Positions 1 to 7,031 of a stretch of DNA of 14,681 nucleotides are shown here, in pieces. Made by a program: the position numbers and the translations under genes. Numbering within the stretch: the stretch's first letter is position 1; every line of letters starts with the position of its first letter. The notes beneath the pieces are model-generated. The model did no database searches. It was not told the origin of the DNA and saw only the letters and a list, made by a program, of their open reading frames with translations. Source of the DNA: CAJBLF01 sp041663325 (GTDB lineage Bacteria; Patescibacteriota; Gracilibacteria; Absconditabacterales; Absconditicoccaceae); NCBI GenBank assembly GCA_041663325.1, contig JBAZRN010000028.1:1-14681 (forward strand), written 5' to 3'.

Positions 1-230
1 ATACTATCGTCTACGGTTTGATGTCTATCTGGGCAAAATGTTCTTGGATTGATAAAAGAGAACTTCAAAATCTTTTTTTCTTGAGCTTTTTTGATCAGTG
101 AAGTTTCGATGAAACTCTTGAAGATATCTGGGAATATGGAGACTATGTGGATATGCATGACTTTGAAACAAGTAGTGAAAAGTGAAGAGTGAAAAGTGAA
201 AAACGATGGAATCTTTTGATTGATAAATAA
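1..230 (+). CDS. C-terminal end of an unidentified protein (partial)
   Basis: An open frame enters from the left edge (first full codon at 3) and ends at TAA 228-230, giving about 75 residues. It is open only if the two in-frame TGA codons are read as Gly. The tail is acidic and aromatic, with a stretch rich in Asp, Glu and Tyr around nt 115-170. The last 15 or so residues are encoded by the heptad repeat that begins at 174, so the original C-terminus may have been extended by the repeat. There is no recognisable domain, and no family is assigned. The frame was chosen because it stays open and has a plausible composition; another frame also lacks TAA/TAG for most of its length, so confidence is moderate. 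Confidence 0.45.
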
Positions 231-284
231 TAAATAAAGATTCCTACATTTTTAGTTTTTCACTATTAGTTTTTCGTTATTTTT
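174..284. repeat. Heptad repeat with two complementary arms
   Basis: Left arm 174-201: four 7-nt units of the form agtgaaa or agtgaag. Right arm 250-284: five 7-nt units of the type ttttNgt or ttttcac, which resemble the reverse complement of the left unit. Within the arms, gtgaaaac-like 196-204 pairs exactly with gtttttcac 255-263, and gaatc 209-213 pairs with gattc 239-243. It separates two convergent genes. The left arm encodes the end of the upstream gene, and the right arm reaches the stop codon of the pilin gene at 283-285. It may act as a bidirectional terminator, but that is inference. Confidence 0.7.
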
Positions 285-900
285 AGAATCCCTTCGCGAT
301 ATATTGTACTAATCTAATGATGACGTATGATGAGACGACGATAAGCAATCCTACGAGTGAGCCAATGATTCCTTTTTTTGCGTTAGCTGGATCTTTGCCT
401 GAGCTTGCTGCAAAGATAAACATAAGTCATGACACAATGAGCGCTACCGTCACTAACGTTCCGATAAAAAAGGTCGCTGAAAGGATGACGTCTTGGACAA
501 AGAGTCCGACTGAAGTTGGGTCGCCTTCGTTTTTTACGCTTTTTCTGATTCATAAAGTATCGTAGATATTGAGTTTGCATTGTCCATTTACGAGTTTAGT
601 TTGGTCGCAGTCGATACCCATGACTGAGGTGGAAGAGCTAGTGTCTGTTGTAGACTGATTGTTAATATCGTTCATTGTTTCTTGATATCATGGACATCAA
701 GGTGATCATGGACATTGTCATTGATTTGTAGTTGTGGTAGTATTAGTCGATTGTTGATTTATACAATTATTGTAATCATCTATAGCTGCTTGAGTAGCAA
801 TACTTGAAGGTTCCGTTCAGCATAAATTAAATGCTTGTCAAAAAGAAAAATTGCCACTTAAAAACAATACAAGTAATAGAATACTGATTATTTTTTTCAT
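283..900 (-). CDS. T4SS-type pilin family (VirB2/TrbC-like) membrane protein
   Basis: A 205-aa protein from ATG 898-900 to TAA 283-285, with eight in-frame TGA codons read as Gly. Residues 1-22 form a typical signal peptide with two Lys followed by a hydrophobic core. Residues 25-110 are Asn/Gln/Thr-rich with several Cys and a Cys-Pro-Gly patch at 62-71. The C-terminal part has two membrane segments, about 141-165 and 177-200. They are joined by a short loop with SSGKDPANAKK at 166-176, the layout of the T4SS_pilin family (PF18895) that is common in CPR genomes. In that family the mature protein is a small bitopic pilin in the inner membrane. No other conjugation or secretion gene lies beside it, so a role in DNA transfer is not supported here. 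The gene is convergent with 1-230 and divergent from the DUF721-like gene. Confidence 0.75.
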
Positions 901-909
901 TGATGTTAT

Positions 910-915
910 ATTATA
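910..915 (-). promoter_or_regulatory. Possible -10 box of the pilin gene
   Basis: The minus strand reads TATAAT at 915-910, only 9 nt before the ATG at 900. This would give a leader of just a few nucleotides, essentially leaderless. No convincing -35 box is seen at the expected distance. The region is AT-rich, so chance is possible. Confidence 0.35.
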
Positions 916-934
916 AGAATAAATGTTTCAAGCT

Positions 935-961
935 CGTTACTCGTGACGTGTAACGCATTAC
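935..961. repeat. Short heptad repeat / inverted repeat
   Basis: Roughly four 7-nt units built on cgttact or its complement. cgttac 935-940 pairs with gtaacg 950-955 around a 9-nt loop. It lies in the 228-nt gap between the divergent pilin and DUF721-like genes. Nothing else clear was found in that gap apart from AT-rich sequence and possible promoters. Confidence 0.5.
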
Positions 962-1071
962 TGTTTTTATATCAATTCTGCTTTATTTTGCAAACACAAG
1001 TGCTCATTTGCTTTATGATATATAATAATATATATTTTTCTAATGTAGTGATAATTGAGTAAAAAAATTTA

Positions 1072-1099
1072 TTGAAAATTACTTGTGTAATAGTACACT
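1072..1099 (+). promoter_or_regulatory. Candidate promoter of the DUF721-like gene
   Basis: TTGAAA (1072-1077), a 16-nt spacer and TACACT (1094-1099). This would give a leader of about 23 nt before ATG 1129. The -10 box is weak (4 of 6), but the arrangement matches the candidate promoter at 6184-6211. Confidence 0.35.
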
Positions 1100-1128
1100 T
1101 TACTTGATTTATCGTTTCATCGTCTGTT

Positions 1129-1401
1129 ATGAAATTATTGAAAGACTATATCAGAAAAACATTGGCTCATAGACATATGGGGAGTCAGATGGTCGGAGCT
1201 GTCGCGTTGAATGTGGTCAGAGATTTTTTACATAGTCAAATAGAAGGGTATGTTAGATTCAAGGTCTTGTTTCTCAAAACCGATAATCAAGCACTCAAAA
1301 TACAGATTTTTAGACAAAAAAACCAGATATTACACGAAGTAAATCTGGCTTTGGAGAAGGTTGGCTACAAAACAAGGGTTGAAGAGATAAGGATGAAATA
1401 A
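1129..1401 (+). CDS. DUF721/DciA-like small protein
   Basis: A 90-aa basic protein with no in-frame TGA, starting at ATG 1129 and ending at TAA 1399-1401. The second half (about 43-89) has the pattern of a hydrophobic beta strand (KVLFLKTDN), a second strand (ALKIQIFRQ), a helix (ILHEVNLALEKVG) and a final strand (VEEIRMK). This matches the C-terminal KH-like core of DUF721 proteins, where a strand pair is followed by a helix and an I-R hydrophobic end. The family includes DciA, a partner of the replicative helicase, and many short CPR members of unknown role. The assignment rests on pattern resemblance only. The gene stands alone, convergent with the DUF5663-like gene, with an octad repeat between them. 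Confidence 0.5.
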   Translation: MKLLKDYIRKTLAHRHMGSQMVGAVALNVVRDFLHSQIEGYVRFKVLFLKTDNQALKIQIFRQKNQILHEVNLALEKVGYKTRVEEIRMK

Positions 1402-1407
1402 ATAGAC

Positions 1408-1471
1408 GCTTAGACTATTAGATGTTTAGATTATTAGACTTCTAAGCTTCTAAAACCCTAAGCCTCTAAGT
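1408..1471. repeat. Octad repeat: four units followed by four reverse-complement-type units
   Basis: Eight consecutive 8-nt units with no slippage. Units 1-4 (1408-1439) fit NNTTAGAN; units 5-8 (1440-1471) fit NNCTAANN, the reverse-complement type. The transcript from either strand can fold into a hairpin by pairing the halves. The element lies between the stops of two convergent genes. Its right end supplies the last codons and the TAG of the DUF5663-like gene. A bidirectional terminator is a plausible role but there is no run of T after the arm. Confidence 0.75.
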
Positions 1472-1817
1472 CTTTTTCTGGCGGGCATTCTTTTTCAAAC
1501 TTTTTGAATTCTTTGAGGTACATGGTTTCAAAGTCATCGTAAATTGTTTTAAGAAAGTCTTGAAAGTCTGGTATATTCGATTTGAGATAATCGGCGACTT
1601 CTGCAGTGACTCCTTCGGTTTCTAAAATGTTCAAAACCTTTTTGTTTCACTGCTTTTTTTGGTGGTTGAGCGTATCAATTTTTTCTGCGATATGATTTAT
1701 TACTCGTTCGTAAAGCACTGGCTGTGTCTCTTCTATCATGGCTTCGAGTTCTTTTTCATCAATATCGGGAATAGCTTTCATAATAAGTTGCTCGATGAAT
1801 GAGTCAGTATCTATCAT
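1458..1817 (-). CDS. DUF5663-like small acidic helical protein
   Basis: A 119-aa protein from ATG 1815-1817 to TAG 1458-1460. It has one in-frame TGA, read as Gly in the lysine-rich linker. It is strongly helical. An N-terminal block (FIEQLIMKAIPDID, about 6-19) is followed by an acidic helix, a linker, and a C-terminal block with DYLKSNIPDFQDFL at about 79-92. A short N-terminal helix with an I-P-D turn and a later YL-NIPD motif are features I associate with DUF5663, a family common in CPR bacteria with no known function. A second protein of the same type is encoded at 13762-14049. It lies 39 nt downstream of enolase on the same strand, so it may be cotranscribed with it. The last codons lie in the octad repeat. 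Confidence 0.55.
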
Positions 1818-1856
1818 TGTTTTTTGTAGTTTGTATAAGTAAAAAAAATTTACTGA

Positions 1857-3131
1857 TTACTTTCCATATTTAGCTGTGTTTCATAAATTTTCTTCTATTC
1901 TCATAAGTTGATTGTATTTGCAGATTCTATCTGTTCTGCTTGCTGATCCTGTTTTGATGAATCCCGTATTTAATGCCACTACCAAGTCAGCGATGAAGGT
2001 GTCTTCTGTCTCTCCTGATCTATGAGAGATAATAGCATTCATACCGTTGTTTTGAGCCATACGTACACAGTCGATAGTCTCTGAAACCGTTCAGATTTGA
2101 TTTAATTTTATAAGAATAGCGTTCGCCATATGTTGGTCGATACCCATTTGTAATCTTTTCATATTTGTTACAAACAAATCGTCTCCTATAATCATGATTT
2201 TGTTTCCTAGTTTTGCAGTCATTCCTTTTCGTCCTTCAAAATCGTCTTCTGCATGTCCATCTTCGATAGAAATGATAGGATATTTTTCTACTCGATTTGC
2301 GTAAATTTCTGTAAGTTCGTCAGCAGTCACTGTTTTGTTCTCTGCGCTTAGCGTATATTTTCCCACAGAGTTCTCCGTAGTTCCCTTTTCATAAAATGAC
2401 GAAGCTGCAGCGTCGATAGCTAATTTTATTTTTCCTTCATGTCCAGCATTTTTTATTGCTTCTACGATTACTTGGAAAGCTTCTTCGTTGCTGCCGAGAT
2501 TTGGCGCATATCAGCCTTCGTCTCCAACTCCTGTGTTATATTTTTTATCTTTCAAAATTTTTTTCAAATGATGAAATACTTCAGTGCCCATTCTAAGTCC
2601 TTCATGAAAATTTGGCGCTCCGATAGGGACGATCATAAATTCCTGAATATCTACGTTGTTGTCTGCGTGAGATCCGCCATTCAAGATATTCATCATAGGA
2701 AATGGTAAGGTAATTCCATCATTTCTTCCTAGATATTCGTAAATTCGTTTCTTTTCTGTTTTTGCGCAGGCGACTACAAATGCCATAGAAACTCATAAGA
2801 TTGCATTAGCTCCGAGTTTAGATTTTGTCGGTGTGCCATCAAGTTTGATAAGCACTTCATCAAGCGCTCTGTAGTCTGTAAATTCCTTTCCGACTATTTC
2901 ATTTTTGATAGTCGTATTTACGTTTGCTACTGCAGTAAGTGTCCCTTTTCCTAGGTATCTTTTTGGGTCATTGTCTCTGAGTTCGAGCGCTTCGTGAATT
3001 CACGTTGATGCTCATGAAGGTACAATTGATCTTCCCATGATGCCGTTATCAAGTGTCATCTCAACTTCGACGGTAGGATTTCCTCTAGAATCTAAAACTT
3101 CGCGTCCGTGCACATTCTGAATTTTATACAT
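1857..3131 (-). CDS. eno: Enolase (phosphopyruvate hydratase)
   Basis: A cytoplasmic glycolytic enzyme that converts 2-phosphoglycerate to phosphoenolpyruvate. It is 424 aa, normal for the family, starting at the second of two adjacent ATGs (3129-3131; the first is 3132-3134) and ending at TAA 1857-1859. The catalytic loop SGASTG is at 39-44, H155 and E164 lie in the HADNNVDIQEF block, and E205 is in GDEGGYAP. The Mg ligands are D240, E290 and D317. K342, the H370-R371-S372 triad in SHRSGETED, and K393 in IKTG are all present. Six glycines are encoded by TGA, including both G40 and G44 of the catalytic loop and G207. Three CGA codons fall at residues 129, 280 and 301. At 301 many enolases have Trp (the W of DWEGW), and no TGG is used in the gene. 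It is followed by the DUF5663-like gene and has its own promoter at 3171-3200. Confidence 0.97.
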
Positions 3132-3137
3132 CATTTT

Positions 3138-3170
3138 ATGATTAAGAAATTAAAAGATTACGAATTGCGG
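3138..3170. repeat. Degenerate heptad repeat in the enolase leader
   Basis: Successive units of about 7 nt containing att or atta, such as gaaatta, aaagatt and acgaatt. They lie between the predicted enolase start of transcription and its start codon. The sequence resembles the repeat at 6137-6166 upstream of another minus-strand gene. Confidence 0.4.
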
Positions 3171-3200
3171 ATTATATATTGTTATTGAGTTTTTTTGCAA
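3171..3200 (-). promoter_or_regulatory. Enolase promoter
   Basis: On the minus strand, TTGCAA (3200-3195), an 18-nt spacer and a perfect TATAAT (3176-3171). This predicts a leader of about 30 nt. It sits about 30 nt from the oppositely oriented promoter at 3234-3261. Confidence 0.6.
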
Positions 3201-3233
3201 GAAAAACTATATCATATTTTAATTTAATTGGTG

Positions 3234-3261
3234 TTGACAATAGCTTTCTTTTGTTTATAAA
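3234..3261 (+). promoter_or_regulatory. Promoter of the AAA ATPase gene
   Basis: A perfect TTGACA (3234-3239), a 16-nt spacer and TATAAA (3256-3261). Transcription would start near 3268, about 33 nt before the ATG at 3301. This is the best -35/-10 pair in the window. Confidence 0.65.
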
Positions 3262-3300
3262 AACATCTCAATATTTTTATATTATGAAGTGTATATAGTT

Positions 3301-4899
3301 ATGGTACATGCGGAAATTCCACATAATAATGATGTGTCAGATAAAGATAAAATAGCAGATGCTTCTTCTTCAAATGCAAAAAATGAGATAAATTCCTTAT
3401 CACCTGTAGATTCTAATTCAAAATCTGTTAAGGTTTCTGATATAACTATGATATCTACAAAAAGTCTTAGTTATCTTTTTAAGCGTGACGTCACCAAAAA
3501 GGCGCTTGAAAAAATTGTGGATACTATGAAAGATTTAACAAAAGAATCTTATAAGTTGGATAAGCTTATTCAAGATAAGGAATTCGTTTATAATCTTTTG
3601 TTTCCAAAAGTAGCTGATTTGTCTTCTGAGGTGAGCGAGTTGTCTCTTACTTTACAAACAAAGCTGGCTTTTTTCTCTATTCATATATCTTATGATACCC
3701 TAGTAACCATTGCCAAAAATCATCAGCAATTTCAATCGGTGATACAATCCTGCATTGATCAATATTATGAACAATTAATCAAAAATAATTCCCAATTAGC
3801 GAAAGGTGCTAAGTTTTCTGAGCAACAGATAGAACAAACAGTAGATCAATATGCTGAAGATATTGGAAAAGATTTCTACGATCTTTTGAATGCATTTTCT
3901 TCTGTTCAGATCAAAACAACTCTTTTGCAACAGAAACAAAAAGAACTGGATACTCTAAAGCAAGAGCTTGATACACTGGAACAACAGTTTGAAAGCCTCC
4001 AAGAAAAAATTGTAGATGGCAATAAAGAGTATCAGGATATCAATACTTCTGGTTTTCTTTCTTCATATGAATCTTCTGGTCCACAAATGTCCTTACAAGA
4101 TTTGGTTACCAATAAAGAGACTATCCGTGAATTGCAAAAACTTATTTCTATGTATCAAAACAAGGATAATCTTGAATTGTATCATATACATCCACCTAAA
4201 TGTATATTATTTTCTGGTCCATCAGAGACGGGAAAAACATATGCCGCTAAAGTATTTGCATCGGAAATTAATCGTACAATGTATCATATCAGAGCTCATG
4301 ATCTTTTTTCTGAAGAGGTTACTGATCCCAATAAGACATTGTCTAATATCTTTTATTTCATCATTGATCATGTTCAAAAAAGTAAATGATCTTGTATTAT
4401 TTTCTTAGATGAGATTGAAAAAATCATTGATAGTGTTTGAGAATATAATCCTATCGAACAAAAAATAATCTCCAATACTATTATAAAAAATATTATAGCT
4501 ATTCAAAAATCCGAATTGGATATTATCGTTGTTGCTGCCTTAGGTAATAAAAATAAGATTGATGAAAGATTACTAAAGAATGACCTCTTCGATGCTCAAA
4601 TTTCTTTTGACGCTCCTGAATCGGATACGATACAAATGATTTTTGAATCATATATCAAAAAATCTAATGTTGATTTGGATGCTCCTATGTTTGCTATCAC
4701 TTCTTTTGATACCATCATTGCAAAGTTGGCATGATCCTCCGTCGCATATATCAAACAACTTATTGGTTTGTGTGAAAAGGAGTTTGCTTATAATCGTTTA
4801 GTGGAAAAAAATAGTTCATGTATTATTGATGAAGCTTTTGTGTTGGATAAACATGCGTATTTGCAGAAAAAACGTGGTAAGAAATTTCTTTCTTCTTAG
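3301..4899 (+). CDS. Coiled-coil AAA family ATPase with degenerate arginine fingers
   Basis: A 532-aa protein from ATG 3301 to TAG 4897-4899. ATG 3301 is preferred because gaag lies 11 nt upstream; an in-frame GTG at 3289 would add four residues. Residues 1-50 are Ser/Asn/Asp-rich and probably disordered. About 65-290 is helical, with a strong Gln/Lys/Glu coiled coil at 200-245. The AAA domain follows: Walker A GPSETGKT at 306-313 and Walker B IIFLDE at 366-371. A sensor-1/SRH region is at 410-435, in which the usual TNRPD...LLRxGRFDR reads LGNKNKIDERLLKNDLFDA. The sensor Asn is therefore Gly415, and both SRH arginines are Leu429 and Ala432. ATP binding looks intact, but trans-activation by neighbouring subunits looks altered. 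Three TGA codons occur, all after residue 360. No family beyond AAA is assigned. The gene is divergent from enolase and its stop lies 5 nt from that of the convergent yigZ. Confidence 0.85.
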
Positions 4900-4904
4900 T
4901 GTGA

Positions 4905-5543
4905 TTATATTTTTATCTGTCCTTTAGAATTTTCTAATAAGTCTTTTTTGAATGCTTCGAAATATCAGCTATTGATGCTGACTTCACAGGCGATATCTTT
5001 GTCATATTTTTCTTCTACGATCTTAGCTGTGTATTTATTTACAAGATTTCTGACTATAGGAACGAGGTCAAATGCATAGCTGAATTTTACTGTTTTCATG
5101 ATTTCTGTGTCTATGACTTTGGCGTGCTCGATGACTTGTTTCGCGCATTCTCCGTAAGCTTGGATTAACCCCCCAACGCCAAGTAATGTTCCGCCAAAAT
5201 ATCTCGTAACGACTATGAGAATATTGTGAAGTTTATGTTTTTCTATCATGTTCATAATTGGCTTACCTGCCGTATTTACTGGTTCTCCTGCATCAGAGAC
5301 TTTATTATATTTGCAGGTGTATACTGGAGCGCCAAAAATATCAAAGTTCATTTGTATTTCGTATCTGTAGGCAAAACAGTGATGACTAGCGTCAGGATAT
5401 TTTTGCTGTATCTCGTGAATGTGGTGTTCAGATTCTTCTTTATTTTCTACATGAAAAATATTTCCAATAAATCTTGATCATTTGATCTTGGAAATCTCGT
5501 ATTCGCTGTGTTTTAAAATTGTTCTATAAAAATTTTTATTCAT
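4905..5543 (-). CDS. yigZ: YigZ/IMPACT family protein (UPF0029)
   Basis: A 212-aa protein from ATG 5541-5543 to TAA 4905-4907, normal for YigZ. The N-terminal IMPACT-type domain has KGSRFIG at 21-27 (the Gly is TGA), a PDASHHCFAYR block, SDAGEPVNTAGKPI and VTRYFGGTLLGVGGL followed by AYG. These are the signature blocks of the family. The C-terminal 70 or so residues form the DUF1949-like ferredoxin-fold region, and the final part is reached through a second TGA. Bacterial YigZ proteins are cytoplasmic and may bind nucleic acid or modulate translation, but no firm function is known. It lies 8 nt downstream of the membrane protein gene on the same strand, which suggests cotranscription. Confidence 0.9.
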
Positions 5544-5551
5544 ATGTTTTT

Positions 5552-6133
5552 TTACAAATCAGTTTTTACGCTGACTTTAAATTCTGAGGTAATGAAAATA
5601 GTAATTATTCCATGCAATAAAATCCGCACGGGTGTGAGGCTGACGAATTTGAACATATAAGGATTGTTAGCTACCGCGCTTGCTATGCTTGATATCGATG
5701 TGATATTCATTCCATCCATTCACAAAATTACTATCTGTAAGGTGAGCACCATGCTGAGTACGGTGAGTGGCACAAAAATCAATTGCAGCATTTTTTTGAG
5801 CGCTTCATCACTAGGAAGGACTATTCTGATTTTGGATGTTCTATAGATGATGACGAGAAGAATTATATAGAGGATTAAAATAATTGTCATGCTTCCGTTA
5901 TTTAAAAAGTTAGCGACTTTAGCATATGAAAATCACATAAATGTAAGATCTGGCGTTTTGGTCATATATTGGACTGCTAGATTGATAGATTGTGAAGCGG
6001 CTAGACAGATACTGCTCAAAATATAATTTCATAAAATTATTCTGATCATTTTATCTATTCCGATCGTGAACGAAAAAATCGCTAATATTCCCACGACGAT
6101 GATTATTCCATAGGTAATGAGATTTTCCGTCAT
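5552..6133 (-). CDS. Unidentified multi-pass membrane protein
   Basis: A 193-aa hydrophobic protein from ATG 6131-6133 to TAA 5552-5554, with three TGA codons read as Gly (G35, G67, G138). Likely membrane segments are about 5-26, 31-52, 80-97, 115-138 and 165-183. A short basic cytoplasmic stretch (RTSKIR) follows the third and an acidic/lysine patch precedes the fourth. A CGG codon at residue 170 lies in the last hydrophobic region, where Trp would fit better than Arg. No family recognised. It precedes yigZ by 8 nt in what looks like a two-gene transcript. The first part resembles the membrane-subunit style seen near CPR pilus genes, but nothing specific supports that. Confidence 0.8.
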
Positions 6134-6136
6134 AAC

Positions 6137-6166
6137 TATTTAAACTAATAGATTAAAGAATTAACG
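6137..6166. repeat. Degenerate heptad repeat upstream of the membrane protein gene
   Basis: Units of 7 nt such as attaaag, aattaac and gaatttc. It occupies the leader of the minus-strand gene starting at 6133 and resembles the repeat at 3138-3170 in the enolase leader. Confidence 0.4.
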
Positions 6167-6183
6167 AATTTCGTATTTATTTA

Positions 6184-6211
6184 TTGAAAAAGTATTTGTG
6201 ATGTGTACATT
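6184..6211 (+). promoter_or_regulatory. Candidate promoter of the prepilin gene
   Basis: TTGAAA (6184-6189), a 16-nt spacer and TACATT (6206-6211), about 33 nt before ATG 6245. The -10 is weak, but spacing and sequence match the candidate at 1072-1099. Confidence 0.35.
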
Positions 6212-6244
6212 GTAAGTCCTAACTTTATATGTGTATCCAATTTG

Positions 6245-6943
6245 ATGAAGTTTTCAACCAAAAGATGATTCACTATATGAGAGATACTTGTTATTGTTAT
6301 TGTGATTTCTGTTGGTTTGTTGTCGGTAGTTGTTGTCCTTACCAATGGAATGAAATATGTCCAAAAAACCAGACAGAAAGTTATTGCATTAAATCTTGCG
6401 AGAGAATGAATGGAAGCTGTTTATCAGATCAGAGATACCAATCGAACGAGACGGGCTGGCGTCAAAGATACATGTCGGCTCAAAATTAATCCTTTGACTG
6501 ATGATTGATGAACTCAGACATGCACAGATGATCTTCGATTTACTTCTTGATCGTATGCGCTTCAACGCCTAACTACTTGATGACAATGATATTTTGCTTT
6601 GACGTGACCTTTCTTATCGTGAATTACTCTTGATGATGGTATAGATAGTGGTGATTTGCAATTTTCCTTGTGTCAAGAAAGTGGCTATTGGGATTCGTGT
6701 ATATGAGTTTTACCTCTAACAAGCGAAGGAAAATATTTTAGACAGATAGAATGACGTTGATTATATCTCAAGAATGTTCCTATTACTTGATGAACGGAAA
6801 TATCATGCACGTGAGGAATGAGCAGTGGTTGTTGAACTAGCAGAGCCAAAGAATTCCGTTTTTGCAGTAAGGTTATGTATGTAGGTGATAGTACTGGTGA
6901 AGTGGAGTTCTGTGGAGTGATAACCAACTTCAAAGGGAAATAA
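6245..6943 (+). CDS. Type IV prepilin-like protein with class III N-terminus
   Basis: A 232-aa protein from ATG 6245 to TAA 6941-6943. The short basic leader KFSTKRG is followed by FTIGEI. Cleavage by prepilin peptidase would fall after Gly8, leaving Phe9 as the new N-terminus with Glu at +5 (residue 13). A single hydrophobic helix spans 9-32. The LAREGMEAVYQIRDTN block at 51-66 is characteristic of CPR pseudopilins. The remainder is a secreted globular domain with several Cys, able to form disulfides outside the membrane. In-frame TGA codons are frequent and encode the peptidase-critical Gly8 and Gly12. CGA at 67 and CGG at 70 follow RDTN, where related CPR proteins often have Trp. With the standard code the gene is shattered. 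It heads a + series with rel and two further membrane or pilus proteins, but gaps of 80-95 nt make one transcript uncertain. Confidence 0.85.
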
Positions 6944-7026
6944 TTTGAAATTTAAAATTTACAATATTGAAATTTGAAAACGTTTTGTAAATTTAAAATT
7001 CAAAATTTAAAATTTAAAATTTGTTC
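6944..7026. repeat. AT-rich heptad repeat between prepilin and rel
   Basis: Units of 7 nt built on ttaaatt and its complement aatttaa. A left part (about 6944-6978) and a right part (about 6985-7022) are near reverse complements. It ends in aaatttgttc (7017-7026), 5 nt before the rel start. The same 10-mer ends the repeat before the next gene. Confidence 0.6.
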
Positions 7027-7031
7027 TCGAA

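Noticed and set aside
383..580. Arg-rich minus-strand ORF
   Set aside because: It overlaps the pilin gene in another frame, and the pilin frame shows a signal peptide and family-type TM layout.
901..1128. tRNA or small RNA in the largest intergenic gap
   Set aside because: No T-loop-like GTTCGA, acceptor stem or CCA end was visible; only AT-rich sequence, a heptad repeat and possible promoters.
1408..1471. CRISPR-like array
   Set aside because: Units are 8 nt without spacers and invert half way; no cas genes are present.
6229..6489. Plus-strand Cys-rich ORF
   Set aside because: It is an out-of-frame reading of the prepilin gene starting at 6245; its Cys run reflects the codons of the prepilin hydrophobic helix.
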